NCBI GenBank assembly: GCA_049306275.1 | Contig: JBAQQB010000132.1 | Span: forward strand, 1-64,000 | Length of the DNA: 64,000 nt | From: JADJTT01 sp049306275 | Lineage (GTDB): Bacteria; Bacteroidota; Bacteroidia; Chitinophagales; Saprospiraceae | Reading direction: 5' to 3' | Part shown: piece by piece, positions 18,706 through 25,678 of the stretch | Position numbering within the stretch: position 1 is the stretch's first letter | Layout: every line of letters starts with the position of its first letter | Position numbers and translations under genes: made by a program | Notes under the pieces: model-generated | Seen by the model: only the letters and a program-made list of their open reading frames with translations | Database searches by the model: none | Told to the model about the DNA's origin: nothing

Positions 18706-18713
18706 CAAAATTA
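18706..18713 (-). promoter_or_regulatory. Promoter of the 161-residue membrane protein module
   Basis: On the minus strand this reads TAATTTTG, an exact TAnnTTTG match, about 27 bp before the ATG at 18679. Confidence 0.5.
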
Positions 18714-18824
18714 ACACTTTTTTAACTTATATCCAAGTACTATAATAAAACTTACTCTCCAAAAGTTCTAAAGCATTTAGTAAGCTATTCACTCATATGC
18801 TTTGATAATTGGCTCATCCCCCAC

Positions 18825-19721
18825 ATGCTCCCCCTCTTCACCTCCCTCAATCAAGCCGTCAATAAAGGCAAAAGGGCGCCGCACAAGCCGCTGCTGATCC
18901 TGCTGTCGCTGGCTAATATCCAGGCCGGGAAGCCGCGGCTGTTGCCTTTTTCGGAGATCGAAGAGCCGTTGAAAAACCTGCTGATCGAATTCGGGCCGTA
19001 TACGAAAAGCTACAGACCCGAACTACCCTTTTACCACCTCCAGAACGACCGGGTATGGGAACTCTCAGCGCCCAATGAGGAAACCCAAAAGGTGCTCCGG
19101 AAGCTGGGCGCCGCCAACAAATCTTTCTTCCGCAACGAATACATCCTCGGCGGCTTTCCGGAACCCATCTACCGACAGCTGCGCGACAACCCCGCAGAGC
19201 TGCGGGAATTGGCCGAATACCTGCTCAACGCTCATTTTCCCGAAACCATCCACCAGGATATTCTCGATGCTATTGGATTGAATATCGATCCGCCGGAGGC
19301 GGAGGCAAGGTACACGACATCCAAACGCCGGACCCGCGACCCCAAATTCCGCGAACGCATCCTCGAAGCTTACGACCACCAGTGCGCCGTGTGTGGTTTT
19401 CAGGTGCTGCTCAAAGGCCGCTCCATCGCCCTCGAAGCGGCCCACATCCAGTGGCATCAGGCTGGCGGACCCGACATTGTGGTCAACGGACTTTGCCTTT
19501 GTCCCCTCCATCACAAACTCTTCGACCGCGGCGTCTTCACCCTCGACGACGGCCTTCGCATTCAAATCTCCGAAGCCGCCTCCGGACATTCACAAGCTTT
19601 CAAAGACTGGATGCTGGCGTATGATGGACGGCAAATTCTGTCGCCGAAAAACCCGAGCTATTTTCCGGAAGAGCTGTACGTCGAGTGGCACGTACGGGAA
19701 GTCTTCTACGGCCGGCTGTAA
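18825..19721 (+). CDS. HNH endonuclease with sulfur-binding-type N-terminal domain (phosphorothioate-DNA restriction type)
   Basis: 298 residues. The N-terminal domain (about 1-150) has the pattern of SBD domains of ScoMcrA-like enzymes: HKPLLILLSLANIQAGKPR, FSEIEEPL, LIEFGP and the FYHLQND-x-VWEL block. The C-terminal HNH nuclease has CAVCGF near residue 187, LEAAHIQWHQAGGPD and LCLCPLHHKLFDRG near 227. Such proteins restrict incoming DNA whose backbone carries phosphorothioates. A host with such an enzyme would normally not carry standard Dnd modification. It is therefore notable that the next gene, tail to tail 13 bp away, encodes a DndC-like PP-loop protein. The HNH call is firm. The phosphorothioate specificity rests on my recognition of the N-terminal pattern. 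Confidence 0.8.
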   Translation: MLPLFTSLNQAVNKGKRAPHKPLLILLSLANIQAGKPRLLPFSEIEEPLKNLLIEFGPYTKSYRPELPFYHLQNDRVWELSAPNEETQKVLRKLGAANKSFFRNEYILGGFPEPIYRQLRDNPAELRELAEYLLNAHFPETIHQDILDAIGLNIDPPEAEARYTTSKRRTRDPKFRERILEAYDHQCAVCGFQVLLKGRSIALEAAHIQWHQAGGPDIVVNGLCLCPLHHKLFDRGVFTLDDGLRIQISEAASGHSQAFKDWMLAYDGRQILSPKNPSYFPEELYVEWHVREVFYGRL

Positions 19722-19734
19722 TCTGATCAGGGTA

Positions 19735-20862
19735 TCATACAAAACACGCCGCACACCCCTCGTCTTCCTCATCTCCCAAAATATCGGTCAATAAGCCTGA
19801 TTGCGCAGTGTTTCTGGTCTTTTCGGTCCGGAGATAATGCTCTCTCTTGATCTGGTCTCTGCGATCCGGGTCGGCGAGTTCGGCCAGGGTTTCTCCCTGC
19901 TGCCAGGTGTAGCCGTCCTTCTCGTATTCCATGGCTTTCTCGAAGAGGGCGCGGTGGTTCTCATAGAGCCAAACCCACTCGATCTTTTGCTGGAAGAAGC
20001 AGAAGAAGCAGCCGGAACGGCTCCTGGAATATGCACCGGTTTTCATTTCTCCGTCGATCTCGACTTGGTATTGCCGGGCTTCGTAATAAGCCGGCACCCC
20101 TACCCCGCTTTCCCGGAGAATCCGGAATATATCCTCCCGGATCAGGACCTCGTCGTTTTCAACCAAGGGGAAATGATCGGCATGCGCCAATGGATAATCG
20201 GTCGTTTTGAGAAAGGCAAACACTACCCGGTTGAACTCTTTCACACCTAGGTCCAGGAGAATATTGAGCTTTTGGCCTTGCTGAAATCGCGGAGAGATGG
20301 GCTCTCCCACGACCTCTTTCATTCGGGAATATTTCGGAGAGTCGCTTGCGTATTCTTTATAAAGCCCTTGCAAGAAAGGGATTTGGCTATTACTCAGCAC
20401 GAGCTTGACCACATCTTCGCTCCAAAGATTTTTCCGGAACGGAAAGATGGATTGGATGTTGGGCTTTGTTGAAATGTACCCTTCCCTGTCCTCATCGCCT
20501 CTGATGCCGACATAGGAAACGACGGGGCCTTCGCCCGCGATATATTTCTCGAAAGGCTCAAGTTTGAGTTTTTTGGTACACCATCTGGCCAATGACGAAG
20601 GGAGATACCCGCCATAAACAGCCAGGAAATGATCAAAGGGGGTTTCCTCCGGAGTGCCTTCAGCTGCCTGAAGTTTGGTAATGGCTTTGCCCAGACGCCC
20701 TTCCAAACGGTTGATCAGTGCGTAGGTTTCGTCAAGTTCTTTTCCGGTATCGCAGGTATAGTATTCAATATCCAGGTCAGGATATTTTTCATTCAGATAG
20801 ATGGCCAAGGCCGCACTATCTTTTCCGCCAGATATGCCTAAAACATGTTTAACCTTTGTCAT
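19735..20862 (-). CDS. PAPS-reductase-family PP-loop ATPase, DndC-like
   Basis: 375 residues. The PP-loop SGGKDSAALAIYL (about 10-22) binds ATP. The following YYTCDTGKELDETYALI block and a later CFFCFFQQKIEW cysteine cluster (about residue 287) resemble the PAPS-reductase branch that includes DndC and phage or island proteins acting in DNA sulfur chemistry. A C-terminal GCAACFV adds two more cysteines, possibly metal or sulfur handling. No cysteine desulfurase, DndD or DndE is in the window, so this is not a standard dnd operon. It runs convergent to the phosphorothioate-type HNH gene. A TAtcTTTG promoter lies about 63 bp before its ATG. It could instead be a sulfur-assimilation relative, but the island context argues against housekeeping. 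Confidence 0.72.
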   Translation of the reverse strand: MTKVKHVLGISGGKDSAALAIYLNEKYPDLDIEYYTCDTGKELDETYALINRLEGRLGKAITKLQAAEGTPEETPFDHFLAVYGGYLPSSLARWCTKKLKLEPFEKYIAGEGPVVSYVGIRGDEDREGYISTKPNIQSIFPFRKNLWSEDVVKLVLSNSQIPFLQGLYKEYASDSPKYSRMKEVVGEPISPRFQQGQKLNILLDLGVKEFNRVVFAFLKTTDYPLAHADHFPLVENDEVLIREDIFRILRESGVGVPAYYEARQYQVEIDGEMKTGAYSRSRSGCFFCFFQQKIEWVWLYENHRALFEKAMEYEKDGYTWQQGETLAELADPDRRDQIKREHYLRTEKTRNTAQSGLLTDILGDEEDEGCAACFV

Positions 20863-21188
20863 CAGAAAGCATTTCCTCCGTAACCTTGGAAATAGTTACC
20901 TCCCCCGATGACAATCTCACCGGGCAAAGATAATCATTACGCATGTCCTTGTGGGGATGCCCTGAAAGATTCCAGCCGGAAAGGAAACAAATTTCAGGCT
21001 GCCAGCTACCGCAGGGCTGTTAGCAAATATAAGGTTCTCTTCCCTTTGATCAAAGGCTTTTGGGCAGGAAGTTTTGAGGAAAATGGTAAACAATACCGTC
21101 ACCAACAGCCCTATCGGCATCGACAAGCAATGCCGGATCATTCACAGGGGGTGTTTTAGGTTTGGGTAGAATTTTTCCAACCCATAAC
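20863..21188 (-). promoter_or_regulatory. 326-bp intergenic region with two TAnnTTTG promoters for the PP-loop gene
   Basis: On the minus strand TATCTTTG lies at 20932-20925 and TATATTTG at 21031-21024; either could drive the PP-loop gene. A 74-codon minus-strand frame (20917-21141) begins with a hydrophobic stretch, but it has no clear homology or coding pattern and overlaps these promoters, so I do not call it a gene. Confidence 0.45.
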
Positions 21189-22040
21189 TCACCTCAACTG
21201 CTCATAAACAGGTTGCAAGCGCTGAGTTATCACTTCGTGAACCTGGCGAAAATCTAAATTTTTGTCCAGTTTCATCCGCTTCAAGAAGGCCTCCCACATT
21301 CTTAGCCTATTGGAGTCGGCAACAAACGAAGGTTGGAACAACGGCGGATCAGGCTGAAAAATGGTATTTCTATTGCGGAACGTATTTGAAATAGCCTGAT
21401 ATAGTAGGTTTCTGTCATAATCTTCCGATAGCAGCAGACGGTGAAGATCGTAAAAGTCTTTCATCCTGCTGTTCAGCTCTGCCAAGCTGATCATCGCTTC
21501 AAATTTTTCTGCCATCACGGTTTCAATAGAATACGCCATCAAGCAGGGTGGGGGCATTTCCAACAAAACAGGGTACTGCATCTCTACGGGTGCTGGCGTT
21601 ATTACATCCCCAAACCCAATATCGATCTGGAGATTCTGGCGAATATTTCCCAAACGGGCAATAACTTTTACCCTAAGCCCGGCATACTTGTCATTTTCCT
21701 TGATATCCTCAATGGTCATCGAAGCTGTATCAAAGACAACGCAGTCTTCCTGGCAGGCTAATTCACAAATCTGGTAAAAAATTGACTCAAATGCTTTTTG
21801 GTCCGGCCTCAAGCCTCTTGCCTCCAGGTCCAAGTCGAGCGTCAGACGGCTACTTTCTTTATTCCACGCATAAAGCAAGGCTCCTCCTTTCAGGCAAAAG
21901 GATTGGTTATGCTGAGAAATGGACAGGCGAAATAAGAATCGCTCCTGAAAATACCGAATCAACACCATCTGGTAGTCTGTCGCTGTTCTCCTGGCGATTT
22001 GCCGCAGCCTGTCCTGTATCGAATGCACCAAATTACTCAT
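21189..22040 (-). CDS. abiEii: AbiEii/AbiGii nucleotidyltransferase toxin
   Basis: 283 residues. The nucleotidyltransferase core has FCLKGGALLYAW and TLDLDLEARG (residues about 44-70), the KGG and D-x-D signatures of the AbiEii/AbiGii family. The middle region LLEMPPPCLMAYSIETVMAEKFEAM is also characteristic. The toxin transfers nucleotides to an RNA target, tRNA in studied relatives, and stops growth of infected cells. Its ATG overlaps the stop of the antitoxin gene by 4 bp (22037-22040), the standard order of a type IV-class AbiE pair. No truncation or missing motif is seen. Confidence 0.9.
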   Translation of the reverse strand: MSNLVHSIQDRLRQIARRTATDYQMVLIRYFQERFLFRLSISQHNQSFCLKGGALLYAWNKESSRLTLDLDLEARGLRPDQKAFESIFYQICELACQEDCVVFDTASMTIEDIKENDKYAGLRVKVIARLGNIRQNLQIDIGFGDVITPAPVEMQYPVLLEMPPPCLMAYSIETVMAEKFEAMISLAELNSRMKDFYDLHRLLLSEDYDRNLLYQAISNTFRNRNTIFQPDPPLFQPSFVADSNRLRMWEAFLKRMKLDKNLDFRQVHEVITQRLQPVYEQLR

Positions 22041-22624
22041 AGCAATATTTCAAGATAATTTCTCACCGGCTTTTCAATTCTCAACTCCCGTGCGTAATGC
22101 ATCAATTTGACCAAATCCCGATCCTTCCGCCGGACATAGTTGCGCATAACTTCTCTGGCAAGGTCGCTTCCTATCTTGTTGCGCAGCCGGATTATATCCG
22201 ACACGGTTTTCTCCAAATCGTACATTTTTACCTTACTCCCCGCCGAGTCGATCTCGATAACACCTGTTTCCAAAGGTATACGGCTCCAGTAGTACAATTT
22301 TACTGGCGGATATTCGGGCAGAAATATCCTGGCCTTCCTGGGCACTGCTACGTGCAGCTCAGCGGATGTAAACGTTGACAGCTCATAATAAGCACAAGCT
22401 GTAAACATGCAAAACACTCCCGCCGGTATGCGCCTGGCGACTTCGGTTTTCTCATCGTAAGGATGGGACGTCAGCCGGTAGATACCTCGCTGAACCCGCT
22501 CCAGCAGCCCTTTTTCCAATAGCTCGTCCATCGCATAATAATTGACGCCCCAGGCGCGCAAATCCGCACTCTTTATCCACCCACCAGCTTCTTCAATCAA
22601 TTTTATGATTTGCTCTTCTTCCAT
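22037..22624 (-). CDS. abiEi: AbiEi antitoxin, winged-helix regulator
   Basis: 195 residues from the ATG at 22624. The open frame extends 21 codons further up, but a TAttTTTG promoter lies at 22643-22636, inside that extension, so the shorter start is preferred and the mRNA would be nearly leaderless. The N-terminal winged helix (EEAGGWIKSADLRAWGVNYY, then RGIYRL) and the following ARRIPAGVFCMFTACAYYEL block are typical of AbiEi family antitoxins, which bind their own promoter and counter the toxin. It overlaps abiEii by 4 bp. The pair looks complete and functional. Confidence 0.88.
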   Translation of the reverse strand: MEEEQIIKLIEEAGGWIKSADLRAWGVNYYAMDELLEKGLLERVQRGIYRLTSHPYDEKTEVARRIPAGVFCMFTACAYYELSTFTSAELHVAVPRKARIFLPEYPPVKLYYWSRIPLETGVIEIDSAGSKVKMYDLEKTVSDIIRLRNKIGSDLAREVMRNYVRRKDRDLVKLMHYARELRIEKPVRNYLEILL

Positions 22625-22635
22625 ACCTGTTTTTA

Positions 22636-22643
22636 CAAAAATA
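22636..22643 (-). promoter_or_regulatory. Promoter of abiEi-abiEii
   Basis: Minus-strand TATTTTTG matches TAnnTTTG exactly. It lies 11 bp from the ATG at 22624, so it decides the start and predicts a very short leader. Confidence 0.55.
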
Positions 22644-22696
22644 CGGCTTTTTTTATCATTTGCCGTAAAATTGTAAAACAATTTCACACTTGGCTT

Positions 22697-23755
22697 TCAA
22701 GAGGGGGTATATCCCACCAAATATCCCTCCCGAAACGCCCCCAATTTCATCCCCGCCAAATTCGCCGCCTTGCTCATACTAATGATCTCCTCAGCCGCCG
22801 CGCGGAATACGAGCTGCTGAAACCGATCCGAATGCTCCTTGCCGATGTAGCCGCCAAGGCCCTTTTCTTCCCGGTTGCCGCTGATCCGTACGCAAAAACT
22901 CCGGTAAACGCCATCGGATACCACGCCCAGATCCAAAGCCCGCCGCATCAGGGCCTGGATGGAAATGCCGTATTCTTCCTTAAGGGGAATCAACTCTGCC
23001 AGACTGATGTTGCGCCGCTTCTCCCCCACTTCTTTCAGGAAAGTCTCTCGCGGAATGAGCATGGCGCCGGCAAAGCGGTGACAGTAACGCTCCGCTTCCT
23101 TTGGGTCGAGATCTTCCCGAAATGGCAACAACAGATGCCCCAACTCGTGCAAGGCAGTGAACCGCTTGCGCTCAACGGCCAGCGCATTATTGATCACAAT
23201 GACGGGCACGTTTCCATCCACCCACCCCGCGAATCCATCGAAGCCCGGCCCCGCTTCCAGTTCTACCACCTTGATCTCCTGGTCTTCCAGCAGCTCAACG
23301 ACATTCGGAAGCGCGTTTTTTCCCAGATTCCATCGGGCTCTCAATTGCTCGACGGCAGTTTCCACCTCTTCGCCGCTTTCTAAAGGCGCCGGGGAAAGGG
23401 GAGAAGAAAAATCCGAGCGGATATTCAAAAAGCTTTCCACTTCCAGATACCGCTCCACCTGATCGCGTACCCGCTCTTTAATGGCTTCCAGCTCGCGCTT
23501 GCCAAGGCGGTTCTTTTTTCGAAACTCTATCTTGTCCATCTGATAGCGGAACGGACGAAAAAAATAGTCGGGCTTCACCTCCAGCGCGTGCGACAAAGCG
23601 AGCAGGGTATCGCTGTCCGGATACATCCGCCCGTGTTCGTATTTGTGCACAGCCTGTTTGGTGATGGGCGGCTCCAGCTCCCGGGCGAGCTGCTCCATGC
23701 TCCAGCCTCTCATGATGCGGGCACTTTTCAGGCGCTGGGGGAAGGTTTCTTTCAT
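22697..23755 (-). CDS. XRE HTH / ImmA-IrrE metallopeptidase regulator
   Basis: 352 residues. The N-terminal XRE domain (about 5-70) reads RLKSARIMRGWSMEQLAREL, then KQAVHKYEHGRMYPDSDTLL. The C-terminal ImmA/IrrE (COG2856) domain has HELGH in FTALHELGHLLLPF near residue 195, plus EAERYCHRFAGAMLIP for the third zinc ligand. It is the second protein of this architecture in the window but is not a copy of the one at 6913. Proteins of this class cleave or displace a repressor in response to DNA damage or invasion. It has its own promoter (TAAATTTG on the minus strand at 23785-23778) flanked by a perfect GGTTGAC/GTCAACC inverted repeat, suggesting autoregulation. It could control the AbiE pair downstream on the same strand or act alone. 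Confidence 0.87.
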   Translation of the reverse strand: MKETFPQRLKSARIMRGWSMEQLARELEPPITKQAVHKYEHGRMYPDSDTLLALSHALEVKPDYFFRPFRYQMDKIEFRKKNRLGKRELEAIKERVRDQVERYLEVESFLNIRSDFSSPLSPAPLESGEEVETAVEQLRARWNLGKNALPNVVELLEDQEIKVVELEAGPGFDGFAGWVDGNVPVIVINNALAVERKRFTALHELGHLLLPFREDLDPKEAERYCHRFAGAMLIPRETFLKEVGEKRRNISLAELIPLKEEYGISIQALMRRALDLGVVSDGVYRSFCVRISGNREEKGLGGYIGKEHSDRFQQLVFRAAAEEIISMSKAANLAGMKLGAFREGYLVGYTPS

Positions 23756-23763
23756 ATGGCAGC

Positions 23764-23802
23764 GGTTGACGATTGTTCAAATTTACAACACAAAAGTCAA
23801 CC
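23764..23802 (-). promoter_or_regulatory. Promoter flanked by inverted GGTTGAC sites
   Basis: GGTTGAC (23764-23770) and GTCAACC (23796-23802) bracket the -7 element TAAATTTG (23785-23778, minus strand), just upstream of the XRE-ImmA start. This is a likely operator for the XRE domain. Confidence 0.5.
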
Positions 23803-23886
23803 AGGCAAGTTCCAGGGCAATGGTTTCCCGGGGGGAATCACTTCCTCATCCCTCTACTACCTGAAAGTCGGGAGCGATACAGCAAC

Positions 23887-23930
23887 TCACTGTACTGAAT
23901 AACCCCCCCCTTTTTTATTCAATACAGTGA
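23887..23930. repeat. Inverted repeat with C8 loop
   Basis: 16-bp arms, TCACTGTACTGAATAA (23887-23902) and TTATTCAATACAGTGA (23915-23930), have one mismatch and a 12-nt loop of C8T4. It lies downstream of the TonB-domain gene and upstream of XRE-ImmA, so it is either a terminator or an operator. Confidence 0.55.
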
Positions 23931-23947
23931 ATTTGTTGAACAAATTC
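23929..23947. repeat. 19-bp perfect palindrome
   Basis: GAATTTGTT-G-AACAAATTC, a perfect 9-bp dyad around one base, overlaps the end of the previous inverted repeat and stops 7 bp short of the TonB-domain stop codon. Confidence 0.55.
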
Positions 23948-23953
23948 TCCGCC

Positions 23954-24454
23954 CTACCCCTTCTTCTTCCGCCCCTTCTTCTTCTTCCCCCCACCACCTT
24001 CCAGCTTGAACTTCACCGGCAAATTGAATTGCACCCGCACCGCTTCTCCGCCCACCTTCCCGGGCGTCCAGCGCTCCGGCAGGGTGTTCATCAGCTCTAC
24101 GACGCGCTTGGATTCCTCGCCGCAGCCGCCGCCGATGTCGCGGGCGATTTGGATGTTGGTCAGCACGCCGTTGGGCTCTACCACGAAGCTGATCACCACC
24201 ACCCCTTCAATGCCGTTCTGCCGGGCCAGCTCCGGGTACCTGACATTTCTGTAAATGAACTCCAGCATCTTCCGCTCCGCACAGGACTGCTTCTCCGCCA
24301 CCGCCATCTCCGGACTATCACACCCGGGAAAACGTGGCATTTCCTCCACTTTTTTAAACATCCCGCTGGAGTCGGGAGCGATCGGGGTTTCTTCCTGCGC
24401 CAGCAGGACAAGGGGAAACAGGAGCAGGACGAGGCTTAGGATTAGTTGTTGCAT
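23954..24454 (-). CDS. Secreted TonB C-terminal domain protein
   Basis: 166 residues from the ATG at 24454; the frame runs 28 codons further up, but MQQLILSLVLLLFPLVLLAQ is a clean signal peptide, so this start is preferred. The mature part contains a TonB C-terminal-like domain: MLEFIYRNVRYPELARQNG, EGVVVISFVVEPNG and a final VQFNLPVKFKLE strand. Stand-alone proteins of this kind are common in Bacteroidota and differ from true TonB because no inner-membrane anchor remains after cleavage. The C-terminus ends in a glycine- and lysine-rich tail (GGGGKKKKGRKKKG). Four cysteines (in the PGCDSPE, KQSCAE and GGGCGEE contexts) may pair in the periplasm. It diverges from the T9SS cargo gene at 24545 across a nested palindrome. 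Confidence 0.8.
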   Translation of the reverse strand: MQQLILSLVLLLFPLVLLAQEETPIAPDSSGMFKKVEEMPRFPGCDSPEMAVAEKQSCAERKMLEFIYRNVRYPELARQNGIEGVVVISFVVEPNGVLTNIQIARDIGGGCGEESKRVVELMNTLPERWTPGKVGGEAVRVQFNLPVKFKLEGGGGKKKKGRKKKG

Positions 24455-24464
24455 AATTGTGCTT

Positions 24465-24503
24465 TTTATGTAAATCTGCATTTCAATTGAAAATTTACAT
24501 AAA
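24465..24503. promoter_or_regulatory. Nested palindromic operator between divergent genes
   Basis: Outer arms TTTATGTAAAT (24465-24475) and ATTTACATAAA (24493-24503) are perfect 11-bp complements. Inside lies the 12-bp palindrome TTTCAATTGAAA (24481-24492). It sits 11 bp from one start and 42 bp from the other. Confidence 0.5.
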
Positions 24504-24544
24504 TCCCGCCAATTCACCGCCTTTTGTAACTTTATCAAAAAAAA

Positions 24545-25672
24545 ATGCCCCGATCGCTTTCCCTCCTGGCCTTCCTCCTACTCGCCGCGCCGGCCTTCGC
24601 CCAACCCCTCAAAACCCTCGCCCAGCTACCCTCCTTCCTCACCGAATCGTCGGGCATAGAGGTGAGCGGGCCCAACAAAATATGGACCTTCAACGACGGG
24701 GGCGGAGCGAATGCCCTCTACCTGGTCGACACCACAGGCGCCCTGCTCAAAACCCTGACCATCAACGGGGCCTGGAACCGCGACTGGGAGGATATCGCAC
24801 AGGACAACCAGGGCAACGTCTACATCGCCAACGTGGGCAACAACACCAACGACAATACCGACCTGACCATTTTCAAAATCCCCAACCCCGACCTGATAAC
24901 GGGCAATTCCGTCGCGGCAGAGGTCATCACCTTCGCCTACGAAGACCAGTGGTCCTTCCCCCCGCCCGACGACAGCCTGCATTTCGATTGCGAAGCGATC
25001 TGGTGGCACGAGGGCCATCTCTACCTCTGCACCAAAAACCGCACCGAGCCCTTCGACGGCATCGCCTACGTCTACCGCATCCCCGACGCGCCAGGGCAGT
25101 ATGTGGCCGAAAAGACCGGCGCCTTCGACACCGGCGGCGCCACCATGCTCAACTACTGGATCACGGCGGGCGACGTCAGTCCCGACGGCTCAAGGCTCTG
25201 CCTGCTGTCGAGCGACAAGATGTGGATCTTCTCCGGCTTCAGCGGCGACGATTTCTTCGGCGGGCAGCAGGTGCAGATCAATTTTCCCAATTTCTCCCAA
25301 AAAGAAGCCGTCTGCTTCGTCACCAACGACAAGCTCTACATCACCGACGAGGAGACCTTCCCCGGCTTCGGCAGAAACCTGTATGCCATCGACCTGTCAG
25401 ACACCCTGACGCATACCGCTGAGTTGCCCCTGCGGCCCCAAGGCTTCTCTCTTTTCCCCAACCCCGGCCAAGACTGGCTCATCGTTGAAGGCCAGCTGAG
25501 CGGTTATCAGCTCGCGATCTTTGATGCGCAGGGCGAAAGGCTGCGCCTCATCCACGCCCTGACCTCCCCGGCAAAGATCTGGATCGGCGATATTCCCGAC
25601 GGCCTGTTGTTTTTGGAGTTCAGGGACAAGGTTAGCGGGGAGCGGTGGGTGGAGAAGGTGGTGAAGCAATGA
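24545..25672 (+). CDS. Secreted protein with type IX secretion (T9SS) C-terminal sorting domain
   Basis: 375 residues. The signal peptide is MPRSLSLLAFLLLAAPAFAQ. The central part (about 30-285) looks like a beta-propeller-type domain with repeats such as NKIWTFNDGGGANALY, DIAQDNQGNVYIANVGN and DGSRLCLLSSDKMWIF; no catalytic residues are evident. The last ~75 residues (FSLFPNPGQDWLIVEG... WVEKVVKQ) form a type A sorting domain that sends the protein through the T9SS to the cell surface. A TAACTTTA -7-like element at 24527-24534 lies just before the ATG. It diverges from the TonB-domain gene. The 3' end is 6 bp from the convergent CHAT gene. Ligand or substrate is unknown. Confidence 0.8.
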   Translation: MPRSLSLLAFLLLAAPAFAQPLKTLAQLPSFLTESSGIEVSGPNKIWTFNDGGGANALYLVDTTGALLKTLTINGAWNRDWEDIAQDNQGNVYIANVGNNTNDNTDLTIFKIPNPDLITGNSVAAEVITFAYEDQWSFPPPDDSLHFDCEAIWWHEGHLYLCTKNRTEPFDGIAYVYRIPDAPGQYVAEKTGAFDTGGATMLNYWITAGDVSPDGSRLCLLSSDKMWIFSGFSGDDFFGGQQVQINFPNFSQKEAVCFVTNDKLYITDEETFPGFGRNLYAIDLSDTLTHTAELPLRPQGFSLFPNPGQDWLIVEGQLSGYQLAIFDAQGERLRLIHALTSPAKIWIGDIPDGLLFLEFRDKVSGERWVEKVVKQ

Positions 25673-25678
25673 TATACT

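Noticed and set aside
18825..20862. Complete Dnd or Ssp phosphorothioation operon
   Set aside because: No cysteine desulfurase, DndD/E, SspB or SspD genes in the window; only a DndC-like protein and a sensing-type nuclease are present.
20917..21141. 74-codon minus-strand frame with a hydrophobic start
   Set aside because: Overlaps two promoter elements for the PP-loop gene and shows no conserved pattern; kept only as an intergenic note.
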